DNA of 27,876 bases, from NCBI GenBank assembly GCA_900543805.1, contig UQTE01000028.1, positions 1-27,876 of the forward strand, given 5' to 3'. Origin of the DNA: an uncultured Sutterella sp. (GTDB lineage: Bacteria > Pseudomonadota > Gammaproteobacteria > Burkholderiales > Burkholderiaceae_F). The translations under genes were made by a program, and so were the position numbers. Positions 7,844 through 16,174 of the stretch are shown piece after piece (position 1 is the stretch's first letter; each line of letters starts with the position of its first letter). The notes under the pieces are model-generated. The model was not told the DNA's origin. It saw nothing but the letters and a program-made list of their open reading frames with translations, and searched no databases.

Positions 7844-9222
7844 TCAAGAAGAAGCTCTCCGCCCTTTTGCCCGACTCGATCTTCGGACAGATCCTCTTTG
7901 TGCTCGTTGCGGGGCTCGCGCTCCTGCAGATCGCGAACTTTCTCGTCGTCTGCGGCGTGCAGAGGCTCTACGTCGGTCAGCTCGAGGCGGCGCGGATCGG
8001 ACACGTCGTCTCCTATCGGGCGCTCTTTGAATCGATTCCCGCGGACCTGCGGGCCGAAACGCTGAACGCCGCCCACGGCAATCCCGCACTCGGACACTCG
8101 AGCGAACGCGTGACGATCGTTCGGACCCGCCCCGACTGGCCCGCGCCCGGCCCCATTCTCGCAAAACCTCTCAAAGCCCTCGAAGAAGCGCTCGCCGCAG
8201 GAGGCGCATCACCCAAAGTGCTCGTGCGCGGCGAAGAGTCCGACGCCCTTTTTCCGCTTCACGCGCCGCCCATGGAAGCGGCGGTTGCACTCGAGGACGG
8301 CACGTGGCTCACGATTCTCTTTCCCGTCGAAGCGGACGACCGTCTGATGGTCTGGTCGCAGCGCCTCTTCGTATTTTTGGAAGCCGTCGTCCTTCTCGTT
8401 CCGCTCGTTTACCTGCTCAAGCGCGTGACCAAACCGATCGATCGGCTCTGCAGCGCCGCGAAAGCCTTCGGCGCGGCGCCGCAGGAGAGCCCCGCCCTTC
8501 CCGAAGAGGGTCCCCGGGAGCTGCGGAGCGCCGCCAACGCCTTCAACCGCATGCGCGAACAAATTCGGGGCCACTTGGACGAACGAAACCGCATGATCGC
8601 TACGCTCGCCCATGACTTGAGAACGCCTCTCACGAAACTGCAGCTGCGTCTCGCGCGGGTCGAACCCGAAACGCTTCGCGATCAGCTCCCAGAAACGGCC
8701 AAGGGCATGAACGCGATTCTGACGCAGGGACTCGAATTCGCCAGGAGTCTGCGCACCGAAGAACCGATGACGAAGGTCGACCTCCCGTCCTTCCTGCAGA
8801 GCCTAGCGGACGACTACGCGGACCTCGGGCGCGCCGTGACCTTCGAATGCGATTCCGCACTGGAAGCGAATCCCCAAACGGGCGTTCTGCCGGCAAGACC
8901 TTTGTGTCTCAAACGCTGTATGGAAAACCTTCTCACGAACGCCTGCGTCTATGCAGGCTCGTCCGAGATTCGGCTGACCGCGGAAAAAGAAGCGCTCGTC
9001 GTGACGGTGTCCGATCGGGGCCCCGGGATTCCGGAAGAACTGCTCGAGAAGGTATTTGAACCCTATTTCCGGGTGGAGGGCTCTAGAAACCGCGCTTCGG
9101 GCGGCACGGGACTCGGTCTGGCGATCGCCAGAAACATGGCGCAGTTGAACGGCGCGGCGCTTTCGCTCGCGAACCGCCCCGGGGGCGGACTCGTCGTGAC
9201 TCTCCGATTTCGACGCCCCTGA
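7801..9222 (+). CDS. sensor histidine kinase (EnvZ-like), apparently orphaned
   Basis: A 473-residue membrane histidine kinase. The GTG start at 7801 has AAGGAGG five bases upstream. Parts in order: cytoplasmic N-terminus; first membrane helix about 28-52; a periplasmic domain of about 130 residues; second membrane helix about 186-206; HAMP about 207-260; H-box MIATLAHDLRTPLTKL with phospho-acceptor His about 271; N-box CMENLLTNACVYAG; G1 DRGPGIPEE; F-box FEPYFR; G2 GGTGLGLAIAR. All catalytic motifs look intact. Such kinases normally sit directly behind their response-regulator gene; here only an 18-codon regulator-like tail is left upstream, so the cognate regulator is either encoded elsewhere or lost. 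The periplasmic domain is not recognised, so the signal is unknown. Confidence 0.93.
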   Translation: MTDAVRPSSSFFGNIKKKLSALLPDSIFGQILFVLVAGLALLQIANFLVVCGVQRLYVGQLEAARIGHVVSYRALFESIPADLRAETLNAAHGNPALGHSSERVTIVRTRPDWPAPGPILAKPLKALEEALAAGGASPKVLVRGEESDALFPLHAPPMEAAVALEDGTWLTILFPVEADDRLMVWSQRLFVFLEAVVLLVPLVYLLKRVTKPIDRLCSAAKAFGAAPQESPALPEEGPRELRSAANAFNRMREQIRGHLDERNRMIATLAHDLRTPLTKLQLRLARVEPETLRDQLPETAKGMNAILTQGLEFARSLRTEEPMTKVDLPSFLQSLADDYADLGRAVTFECDSALEANPQTGVLPARPLCLKRCMENLLTNACVYAGSSEIRLTAEKEALVVTVSDRGPGIPEELLEKVFEPYFRVEGSRNRASGGTGLGLAIARNMAQLNGAALSLANRPGGGLVVTLRFRRP

Positions 9223-9347
9223 ATCGATTCTCGGAAACATGCAAAGCTTTCCCGCCCGTCACTTGAACACTCGGCAGCTCTGTCATGCGGAGAGCTTACG
9301 ATTTTCGTTTGGATTTTTTTCCTCGAGGTGATCGTGACGCAGATTCG

Positions 9348-9614
9348 TCACTTACGGATCCAGGGATAAGACTTGTTCATTGTTACGGCAAGTTTCTCTT
9401 GAACGTCAGTCGGCGCTGGTTGATTCAAAAAATCCAAGACCTCATCAAACTGCCTGTCGGACAAATAAGTGAGCTTGCAATCGGGCTGCGGAGCGGGGAT
9501 GAATCCCCCCTCTTGGATGATCGGGTCCGTTTTTGGCAAATGACTGGTTTTAGCCGGGTCATCAAGCCGCTCGGCCGTGAATTCGGGAAGACGGACAGAA
9601 TTCTCCGCTCTCAT
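9348..9614 (-). CDS. DUF1778-type antitoxin C-terminal fragment, possibly orphan
   Basis: An 88-residue frame with GGAA upstream of its ATG. Its last 40 residues (LSDRQFDEVLDFLNQPAPT, then a helix ending YPWIRK) match the pattern of the toxin-neutralising tail of DUF1778 (TacA/AtaR-type) antitoxins, in which an LS.....F...L..PP.P block is followed by a basic or aromatic end. The N-terminal ribbon-helix-helix DNA-binding part expected in this family is missing; residues 1-47 are Pro-rich and unlike it. No GNAT toxin gene follows: the sequence runs straight into the 3-prime end of the kinase on the other strand. It is best read as a decayed or truncated toxin-antitoxin remnant, possibly still expressed. 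It may also not be a gene. Confidence 0.45.
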   Translation of the reverse strand: MRAENSVRLPEFTAERLDDPAKTSHLPKTDPIIQEGGFIPAPQPDCKLTYLSDRQFDEVLDFLNQPAPTDVQEKLAVTMNKSYPWIRK

Positions 9615-10244
9615 AAAAATTCCTTTCCAAACAGTGACGTTTCAACGGTTTACCCATCAAAACACAATGCGGCACAGCAAATCATCGAAAACACGTTCAC
9701 AAACTTGATTGTTGTGGCGAAAGCATTCTCGCAAAATTTTACAGTGCCCGCCTGACGACATTATCAGGCCCCGTCCGTCGTTTGAAGGCGAGTCTTCCCT
9801 CCCCCGCCTTTCCCCTGTTTCGGAAGGGCCCGGGCTCTTCTTGTCACGAACCGCCGCAAAACGAATCGTCTTTCTGTCGAACAACGCGCGTCCCCCGTAT
9901 TTTCCCCACATACACTTTGCGGATTCTCAAAAGAGAAAATCACCCCTTTCCTTCTGCGGCAGTATTTTCACATCAAATCCCATGACCTCTGCCCAAGAAC
10001 TCTTTGCAAAAACAGCAAAGTTCTTTGCAAAAAGCACGATGCCGCCGAATCCCTCCCACTTGGAGAATGCGGGAAACCGAGCTCCGCGCCCGATTCGACA
10101 TTGTCGGGCCCGAGATCCGGCTACGACGATGCACGCGGCGTCGAACGCTCTCGAGAACCGATCGGGCGTTCGAGACCGCGCGCTTCGCCCCTCTTTGCGG
10201 AAGGTACACCGAAGAACCGCCTTCCCGACCCCTAGGAGACCCCT
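9615..10244. other. leader and promoter region of the molybdoenzyme operon
   Basis: About 630 bases with no convincing gene on either strand; the open frames here have atypical composition. The left part is A+T-rich and belongs to the decayed antitoxin locus. The right part carries the phased direct repeat at 10001-10033 and a ribosome site (AGGAGA) at about 10232-10238 for the catalytic subunit. No clean Fnr-type TTGAT-N4-ATCAA box or consensus promoter was found by eye. Confidence 0.5.
10001..10033. repeat. 12-bp direct repeat with 21-bp phasing, operator-like
   Basis: TCTTTGCAAAAA occurs at 10001-10012 and again at 10022-10033. The centre-to-centre distance is 21 bases, two helical turns, so both copies lie on the same DNA face. 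An inverted pair (CTTTGC at 10002-10007, GCAAAG near 10015-10020) overlaps the first copy. This is the layout of tandem regulator sites, placed about 210-245 bases upstream of the molybdoenzyme operon. The regulator is unknown. Confidence 0.45.
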
Positions 10245-12926
10245 ATGCAACTATCTCGCCGAAGCTTTCTCGAAGCGACGGCCGTGGCGGGCCTTGCCGC
10301 CACGGTGAACCGCCTCGTGCCCGAAGGTCTCGTTTCCTCGGCCCGCGCCGCCGAGGCGGCCAAAGCCGCGCCCGCCGCAGCCGCCGCGGGTGAAACGAAA
10401 ATCGTCAAGACCTGCTGCCGCGCCTGCATTCACAACTGCGGCGTGCTCGCCCACGTGCGCAACGGCCGCGTGGTGAAGCTCGAAGGCAACCCCGAATACC
10501 CGATGAGCAAGGGCACGCTCTGCCCGAAGGGACTCGCGGGCATTTCCGCCCTCTATCATCCGAACCGCAACAAGTACCCGCTCCTGCGCGTGGGCAAGCG
10601 CGGCGAAAACAAGTGGCGCCGCATCAGCTGGCAGGAAGCGATCGACCGTATCGCCCGCAAGATGGAGGAAGTCCGCCATCAGTACGGCGCCGAATCCGTT
10701 CTCATCACGACGGGCGGCGGCGGGAATCCCGCCTTCCGCGGAATTCCGCGCGTTGCGAACGCCTTCGGAACGCCGAACTTCTACGAACCGGGCTGCGCGC
10801 AGTGCTACCTCCCGCGCACGCTTGCGTTCGACATGATGTACGGCGGCCCCGACACGTCGATCGCCGACGAAAAGAGCCGTGAAATCTACAATCCGAACAC
10901 GGTCATGAAGTCGATCGTGCTCTGGGGTACGGACCCCTCCTACAGCAACCCCGCGGGCGGCGGCCAGGCGCTCGTCACGCTTCGCACGAAGGGCGTGAAG
11001 ACGGTCGTGATCGACCCGCGCTTCATTCCGGAAGCGGCCCGCGCCGACGTGTGGCTGCCGATCCGTCCGGGCACCGACGTCGCGCTCATGCTCGGCTGGA
11101 TGCGCTACATCATCGATCAGAAGCTCTTCGACGAAGACTTCGTCATGCACTGGACGAACCTTCCCTACCTCGTCGACGTCGAAACGAAGATGCTCGTCCA
11201 TGCGAACGACCTGGATCCCAAGGGCGACGCCAAGACCTACGTCGTGTGGGATGCGAAGACGAAGTCTCCGAAACCCATCGCCTATCCCTGGGACGACAAG
11301 CTCGAGCCGGTGCTCGACGGCGCGTTTGAATGGCAGGGCAAGAAGTACGTGACGGGCTTCCGCGCGCTCAAGGAACGGGTCGAACCCTGGACCCTCGAAG
11401 CGACGGCGAAAGAATGCTGGCTCGATCCGAAGAAGATCGAAGAGGCGATCCACATTTACTGCGACGGTCCCTCGGGTATCTCCCTCGGCGTCGCGACCGA
11501 CCAGACGCCGAACTCCGTACAGGCCGCCATGGGCGCGGTGATCCTCAACGCCCTCCTCGGGAACGTCGAACGTCCGGGCTCGCTCATGCAGCGCAATCCC
11601 TCGAGCAACGTCGTTCCGGCGGGTTCCTTGGCCACCCGCTGCTCCTACCTCCTTCCGGAAGGTCAGCTCACGAAGCGTCTGGGCTCGAACGAGCACAAGG
11701 GCCTCATCCAGTGGGACGCCGCGCAGCCGAGCGCCGTGCTCCAGGCGATGCTCACGGGCAAGCCCTATCCGATCAAGGTCTGGCTCGAACGCTCGGGCAA
11801 CAAGTTCGGCGTCAACGGCAACGCCGGTTCCTGGGTGAAGGCGATGGAAAACGTCGACCTGATCGTGCACATGTACATGTATCCGACGTCCTTCTCGATG
11901 TACGCGGACATTCTGCTCCCCGCGACCGAGTGGCTCGAAACGAACATGCTCATCGAATCCCTCAACATGGTGTTCGCCCGCCAGGCGGTCGCGCACGTGT
12001 GGGAAACGGAAGACGAAACGCTCTTCTGGTCGAAGCTCATCAAGAAGTGCGCCTCGCTCGGCAACAAAAACGCCCAGCGCGCCTGCGACCCCAACTTCAT
12101 GAAGGACGACCTCGCCTACTGGGATTCGATGGAAGAACTCCTTGACGGCCGTCTGAAGCGCATCAACATGACCTGGAAGCAGCTCCTTGCGAACAACCCG
12201 GTCACGTACATGCCCTACGACAAGTGGAACACCTACTACGTCTACAAGGAAAAGGATCCGAAGACGGGTCTTCCGAAGGGCTTCCGCACGCCCTCGAAGA
12301 AGCTCGAACTTTACGGCGACGTGTGGATCACGCTCGGCCGCACTGGGAAGCCCTATGCGCTGCAGCCGCTCCCGCCCGCCTCGAAGGACTACGACCCGCT
12401 TCCCTACTATTTGGAACCCCACGAAAATCCGACGAACGAGATCGGCCGCGAATTCCCGCTCATCCTCACGAACGGGCGCATTCCGGTCTATCACCACGGC
12501 ACGCTTCGCAACGTTCCGTACCTGCGCGAAATCTATCCGGTACCCGAACTCTGGGTGAATCCGGTCGACGCGAAGAAGTACGGCCTCAAGACGGGCGACT
12601 GGGCCTGGATCGAGTCGCTTCGCGGCAAGACCCGCGGCAAGGTCCTCGTCACCGAAGGCGTGCGCCCGGGCGTTCTCTATCAGGAACGCTTCTGGTTCCC
12701 GGAAACGCTGACGACGCCGACGCGCGGCTGGATGGAAGCCAACGTGAACGTGTTGACGAAGAACGACCCGCCGTTCAACGACGTGGTCGGCACCTACACG
12801 CTGCGCGGCATCCAGGTCCGCATCTCGAAGGCTCCGGGCGCCCCCGAAGGGATCTGGCAGAAGCCCGAGGACTTCAAGCCGTGGCTGCCGCAGCCCACGG
12901 ACACGACGCCGAATCCGAAGCTCTGA
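10245..12926 (+). CDS. Tat-exported molybdopterin oxidoreductase, catalytic subunit
   Basis: An 893-residue DMSO-reductase-superfamily protein binding Mo/W-bisPGD and one 4Fe-4S cluster. A twin-arginine signal (LSRRSFLEATAVAG, probable cleavage near ARAAEA) places it in the periplasm. The cluster motif is C58-x2-C61-x3-C65-x27-C93 followed by PKG, whose Lys is typical of electron-relaying members. The block EPGCAQCYLPRTLAFDMMYG (about 181-200) aligns by eye with the metal-ligand region of formate dehydrogenase H, making C187 the likely Mo ligand; a Cys ligand argues for the polysulfide/thiosulfate-reductase, dehydroxylase or formate-type branch rather than DmsA, which uses Ser. The C-terminal cofactor domain (about 775-885) is complete. 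The start is supported by GGAG six bases upstream. It heads a six-gene operon (B, C, chaperone, NapG-like, NapH-GltD). The substrate cannot be read from sequence. Confidence 0.93.
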   Translation: MQLSRRSFLEATAVAGLAATVNRLVPEGLVSSARAAEAAKAAPAAAAAGETKIVKTCCRACIHNCGVLAHVRNGRVVKLEGNPEYPMSKGTLCPKGLAGISALYHPNRNKYPLLRVGKRGENKWRRISWQEAIDRIARKMEEVRHQYGAESVLITTGGGGNPAFRGIPRVANAFGTPNFYEPGCAQCYLPRTLAFDMMYGGPDTSIADEKSREIYNPNTVMKSIVLWGTDPSYSNPAGGGQALVTLRTKGVKTVVIDPRFIPEAARADVWLPIRPGTDVALMLGWMRYIIDQKLFDEDFVMHWTNLPYLVDVETKMLVHANDLDPKGDAKTYVVWDAKTKSPKPIAYPWDDKLEPVLDGAFEWQGKKYVTGFRALKERVEPWTLEATAKECWLDPKKIEEAIHIYCDGPSGISLGVATDQTPNSVQAAMGAVILNALLGNVERPGSLMQRNPSSNVVPAGSLATRCSYLLPEGQLTKRLGSNEHKGLIQWDAAQPSAVLQAMLTGKPYPIKVWLERSGNKFGVNGNAGSWVKAMENVDLIVHMYMYPTSFSMYADILLPATEWLETNMLIESLNMVFARQAVAHVWETEDETLFWSKLIKKCASLGNKNAQRACDPNFMKDDLAYWDSMEELLDGRLKRINMTWKQLLANNPVTYMPYDKWNTYYVYKEKDPKTGLPKGFRTPSKKLELYGDVWITLGRTGKPYALQPLPPASKDYDPLPYYLEPHENPTNEIGREFPLILTNGRIPVYHHGTLRNVPYLREIYPVPELWVNPVDAKKYGLKTGDWAWIESLRGKTRGKVLVTEGVRPGVLYQERFWFPETLTTPTRGWMEANVNVLTKNDPPFNDVVGTYTLRGIQVRISKAPGAPEGIWQKPEDFKPWLPQPTDTTPNPKL

Positions 12927-12957
12927 TTCTGATTCGACCCGAACCGTCTCGTTCGAA

Positions 12958-12999
12958 GCCGCGTGACGCACGGACGCGATCCGTCCGTGCCGACGCGGC
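12958..12999 (+). other. two-tier stem-loop between catalytic and ferredoxin genes
   Basis: The 94-base gap after the catalytic gene can fold into a strong nested hairpin: outer arms GCCGCGT (12958-12964) and ACGCGGC (12993-12999), inner arms GCACGGAC (12968-12975) and GTCCGTGC (12983-12990), loop of seven bases. No T run follows; instead there is AAGGA and the ATG of the next gene at 13021. It is probably an intercistronic stabiliser or partial attenuator setting the ratio of subunit A to the later genes. Confidence 0.6.
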
Positions 13000-13020
13000 C
13001 TCCCAAAAGGAATTTTCGTT

Positions 13021-13617
13021 ATGACGCAAAAAACTTTGGTTATCGACCTCGACCGCTGCACGGGGTGCATGGCCTGTGAAGTCGCCTGCAAGCAGGAAAA
13101 CGGCGTGCCGCTCGGGGTGTACCTCAACAAGGTCCACACGATCGGCCCGACGGGGGTCTTCCCCGACATCAAGCAGTACTTCCTTCCGCACGTCTGCCAG
13201 AACTGCAAGGACGCGCCCTGCGTGAAGGTGTGCCCGACGAAGGCCACCTACCGCACGGAAGACGGCCAGATTCTCGTCGACAAGGAAAAGTGCATCGGTT
13301 GCCGCGCCTGCATGACGGCCTGCCCGTACGGCGCGCGCTCCTTCAATCCGGAAACGAACGTCGTGGAAAAGTGCACGCTCTGCAATCACCTGCAGGCGGC
13401 CGGCGAGCAGCCCGCCTGCGTGAAGGCCTGCTGTGCGCACGCCCGTTTCTTCGGCGACATCGACGATCCGGAAAGCGACGTCTCGAAGGCCGTCAAGGCG
13501 GCCGGTCCCGAAAACGTGCATGCGATGCGCGACGTCGGCAACAAGCCTACGGTCCGCTACATCCTGCACAAGAAGTACGGCGACTGGACGGAAGACCAGC
13601 CGAAGATGCTCCCGTAA
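13021..13617 (+). CDS. four-cluster 4Fe-4S ferredoxin subunit (DmsB/PhsB-like)
   Basis: A 198-residue electron-transfer subunit with four cysteine groups for four 4Fe-4S clusters: CTGCMACEVACK at about 16-27, CQNCKDAPCVKVCP at about 59-72, CIGCRACMTACP at about 92-103, and the spaced CTLCNHLQ...CVKACC group at about 119-141. This is the DmsB/PsrB/PhsB layout. It has no signal peptide; such subunits are normally exported as passengers of the Tat-bearing catalytic subunit and wire its cluster to the membrane anchor. It is preceded by the stem-loop at 12958-12999 and by AAGGA nine bases before the ATG. The anchor gene follows after 31 bases. Confidence 0.95.
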   Translation: MTQKTLVIDLDRCTGCMACEVACKQENGVPLGVYLNKVHTIGPTGVFPDIKQYFLPHVCQNCKDAPCVKVCPTKATYRTEDGQILVDKEKCIGCRACMTACPYGARSFNPETNVVEKCTLCNHLQAAGEQPACVKACCAHARFFGDIDDPESDVSKAVKAAGPENVHAMRDVGNKPTVRYILHKKYGDWTEDQPKMLP

Positions 13618-13648
13618 GAGCTTTCGGCAAAGGAAAGAGGAGTGAGCG

Positions 13649-14506
13649 ATGGCGACCTTTCTGCCGAGCCTCTATGCGTTCTTCGCCGCGGCGGCGGCCG
13701 GGTGCCTTCTTGCGACGGCCTTCGGTGAAGTCCGCCGCGTCGGAACGGACCGTCTTGCGGCGGTGACGCTCGCGGGCCTCGTCGCGACGCTCGCGGCCGC
13801 GGCCGCGGTCGTGGGGCAGTTCGGTCGTCCCTCCCTCCTCTTTTCCGTCTTCTCAAACCCCGGGACGGCGATCTTTCGCGAGCTCGCCTCGCTCCTTCTC
13901 GCGCTCCTGGCGGGCGCCGCCTATCTGACGGCGCTCCTCACCGGCGCGACCCGCAGGACGGGGCGAAAGCTCTCGCTTTTCGCGGCCGCCTCGGGGCTTC
14001 TTCTTGCGCTTGCCGTCGGCTCCGCCGCGGTGCAGCCCTGGCGTCCCATCTGGAACACGTGGACGCTCGTCCTTCCGACGGCGGGCTTTGCGTGGCTTGC
14101 GGGCGTGATGCTCGCCAAAAGCCTCGGCGCCGCTAGCCATGAAAGTGCCGGTCCGGCGTTGAGCGTTCTGAAGAAAGCCGAAGAGAAGACGGGCGAAACC
14201 GCCTCCGAACCTCTTTGGGAAAGCACGCGCCTTGCCGCCTTGGCGCCCTTGGTCGGGCTTGCCTGCTACTTCGCGGCGGCCTCAACCGACGCCTCGGCCC
14301 GCACGGCGCTCGCTTCGCTTCTTACGGGTGCGAACGCTTGGCTTTTCTGGGCGGGCGTGATCGTCCCGAGCGTTCTTCTCTCGTTCCTCGCCGCCCAATT
14401 CGCCTCCGACACGCTGAAGCGAAATCCCGTTCTCGGAATCGCTCTGGCGACGCTTTCGGCCTTCGCCGCGGGCGCGTGGCAACACCTTGTGCTGGGACTT
14501 GCCTGA
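13649..14506 (+). CDS. DmsC-like membrane anchor subunit
   Basis: A 285-residue, very hydrophobic protein with about eight predicted membrane helices, close to the size of the DmsC anchor of DMSO reductase (about 287 residues). Such anchors bind menaquinol and pass its electrons to the four-cluster subunit at the periplasmic face. Features visible by eye include FRELASLLLALLAGAAYL near 75-92 and the helix-loop AVQPWRPIWNTWTLVLPTAG around 127-146. A polar, charged stretch at about 160-190 separates two helical halves. A GAGGAG ribosome site precedes the ATG. Together with the two upstream genes this makes a complete A-B-C complex iron-sulfur molybdoenzyme. Confidence 0.85.
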   Translation: MATFLPSLYAFFAAAAAGCLLATAFGEVRRVGTDRLAAVTLAGLVATLAAAAAVVGQFGRPSLLFSVFSNPGTAIFRELASLLLALLAGAAYLTALLTGATRRTGRKLSLFAAASGLLLALAVGSAAVQPWRPIWNTWTLVLPTAGFAWLAGVMLAKSLGAASHESAGPALSVLKKAEEKTGETASEPLWESTRLAALAPLVGLACYFAAASTDASARTALASLLTGANAWLFWAGVIVPSVLLSFLAAQFASDTLKRNPVLGIALATLSAFAAGAWQHLVLGLA

Positions 14507-14582
14507 TGAGAAAGACGAAGAGCGAAACCGGCCAAACTTTGCCGCCCTGAAAAGCGGCTCTTGTCCCTGCGGACGAATCCTA

Positions 14583-14633
14583 CCGAAGGACTTTCCGTGC
14601 GATGATCCTTCGGGAGGACTCTTCCCCGAGTCC
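14583..14633 (+). other. tandem hairpins in the gap before the chaperone gene
   Basis: The 180-base gap between the anchor and chaperone genes holds two perfect hairpins: CCGAAGGA (14583-14590) with TCCTTCGG (14606-14613), then GGACTC (14616-14621) with GAGTCC (14628-14633). No T run follows either one, so they look like RNA-processing or partial-termination elements dividing the structural genes from the accessory genes rather than a full terminator. Confidence 0.4.
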
Positions 14634-14686
14634 TGCACAAACACTCGTCAAAAAGAAGAACAGACCCCACAAAAAAGGAATCCATC

Positions 14687-15385
14687 ATGCAGAAGACCCC
14701 CGAGGTCGCCCGCCTTCTAGAAGGCCGCGGCAACGTCTACCGTTTCCTCTCGCGCTTTTACCTCACCGAAGTCGACGAAGCCTTCTGGAAGGCCCTTTGC
14801 GGCATGACCTTCCCCGAAACGGCGGACGAAACACGCATGGCCGAAGGATGGAAGCGGCTCGCAAAGGTCGTCGCGTCCGACCTCGGCCCCGATCCCGTTG
14901 AAACGCTCGCCGTCGACTATGCGCGCATCTTCCTTTCCGCGGGCGTAAGCGAAGGAGCGGCCTATCCGATCGAATCGGTCTACACGAGCCCCGAACACCT
15001 CGTCATGCAGGACGCCTGGGAAGCGGTCTGCCGCACCTACCGCGAAGCGGGCTTTGAAAAGGACCCGAAGACGGACGTCCACGAAGACCAGCTCGGACTG
15101 GAATTCTCCTTTCTCGCACACCTGAACGATCGGCTTCTTGCGGCCTACTCGGCCGAAGGGGACGATCCCGAGCGCGACGCCGCGTACCGCAACACCCTTC
15201 GCGCGTCGAAGACTTTCCTCACGGAACATCCCCTTCGCTGGATCGCGGACTTCTGCCGCGACGTTCGAAAGTGCCCGGGAACCGACTTCTACCCGGCCGT
15301 GTCGCTTCTCACCGAAGGCTTCCTCGCGATGGACGCGGCGCTTCTCGACGACCTCCTCGCCGAGGCCGAAGGAAAGGACGCCTGA
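14687..15385 (+). CDS. TorD/DmsD-family molybdoenzyme chaperone
   Basis: A 232-residue, all-helical cytoplasmic chaperone of the TorD/DmsD/NarJ-like superfamily. These proteins bind the Tat signal and the apo form of a molybdoenzyme, hold it during cofactor insertion and proofread its export. Typical features: an N-terminal helix pair with NVYRFLSRFYL; VDYARIFLS followed by a YPIESVYTS turn; the family signature region EDQLGLEFSFLAHLNDR at about 146-162; and HPLRWIADF near 190. A good AAGGA ribosome site lies seven bases before the ATG. Its place in the operon makes the catalytic subunit at 10245-12926 the obvious client. It could also serve the NapG-like Tat substrate, but NapG maturation normally needs no such chaperone. 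Confidence 0.93.
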   Translation: MQKTPEVARLLEGRGNVYRFLSRFYLTEVDEAFWKALCGMTFPETADETRMAEGWKRLAKVVASDLGPDPVETLAVDYARIFLSAGVSEGAAYPIESVYTSPEHLVMQDAWEAVCRTYREAGFEKDPKTDVHEDQLGLEFSFLAHLNDRLLAAYSAEGDDPERDAAYRNTLRASKTFLTEHPLRWIADFCRDVRKCPGTDFYPAVSLLTEGFLAMDAALLDDLLAEAEGKDA

Positions 15386-15469
15386 AGACCGCAGCCTGCC
15401 GGAAGGAATGCTTATCCCCCGACGCTCGGGGACCCTTCCCTTCTTTGCATTGCCGTAGAGGGAGGCTCA

Positions 15470-16174
15470 ATGACGAACATGAAACCGGGGACGGACGCCC
15501 GTGCGGACGGTCCGTCCCGAACTCAACCAACGACGGATGCGTCCGTCGACGTCGGCCGCCGCAGAGTTCTGGAGGGAACGGCCGCGGTGACGGGCGTCGC
15601 CGCCCTTTTCGCGCTCGGCGCCGCGGCGGGATCGGACCATGCGGAAGACCTCGACTTTTCCAAACGCGCGGTTCGTCCGCCGGGAAGCGCGGAGGAATCG
15701 GAATTTCTCGCGCGCTGTCTTCGCTGCGACCGGTGCCGAAGCGTCTGCCACACCTCCGTCATCGGCATGACCGACTGGTCGGACGGACTCGTGCGCCTTC
15801 GCACGCCGGTCCTCGACTTCCGGCTCGGGCACTGCGACTTCTGCGGATTGTGCGCCCGGGTGTGTCCGACGGGCGCGATTCTTCCTTTTCCCAAAGAAAC
15901 GACGAAGGTGGGACTTGCGGTGCTCACCGAACGGTGCATCGCGCTTCGCACGGCCGCCTGCCGCGTCTGCGAGGAAAAGTGTCCCTACGACGCCGTGACG
16001 CTCGACGAACACAAGGTCCCCGTGATCGATCCGGAAATCTGCAACGGATGCGGCCTCTGTGAAAACGTCTGTCCCGCAAACGTCTTTCAGTCCTACCGAA
16101 CGGGCGTCGAGCGAGGGATCGTGGTGCGGCCCTTCGCCGCGCTCGAAGCCCGCGACAAAGGAGGTGCGGCATGA
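15470..16174 (+). CDS. NapG/MauM-like Tat-exported ferredoxin
   Basis: A 234-residue protein close in size to E. coli NapG (231). A Tat-like signal (VGRRRVLEGTAAVTGVAALF at about 28-47) predicts a periplasmic, membrane-associated location. Four cysteine clusters follow: CLRCDRCRSVC, CDFCGLCARVCP, CIALRTAACRVCEEKCP and CNGCGLCENVCP, giving four 4Fe-4S centres. In nitrate systems NapG partners NapH to carry electrons across the membrane to a periplasmic molybdoenzyme. Here its stop overlaps the start of the NapH-GltD fusion by four bases (ATGA), so the two are translationally coupled. The start at 15470 is backed by GGGAGG five bases upstream. The napA/napB genes are absent, so this is a NapGH-like module recruited by a different molybdoenzyme. 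Confidence 0.9.
   Translation: MTNMKPGTDARADGPSRTQPTTDASVDVGRRRVLEGTAAVTGVAALFALGAAAGSDHAEDLDFSKRAVRPPGSAEESEFLARCLRCDRCRSVCHTSVIGMTDWSDGLVRLRTPVLDFRLGHCDFCGLCARVCPTGAILPFPKETTKVGLAVLTERCIALRTAACRVCEEKCPYDAVTLDEHKVPVIDPEICNGCGLCENVCPANVFQSYRTGVERGIVVRPFAALEARDKGGAA

Noticed and set aside
9782..9985. Short plus-strand frame upstream of the molybdoenzyme operon as a leader peptide gene
   Set aside because: No ribosome site, Pro/Ser-rich random-looking product, and atypical codon use.
10251..13247. A 998-codon open frame on the minus strand opposite the molybdoenzyme genes
   Set aside because: It is an antisense shadow caused by high GC3; the protein is Arg/His/Val-rich with no domain, and the plus strand encodes clear catalytic and ferredoxin subunits.
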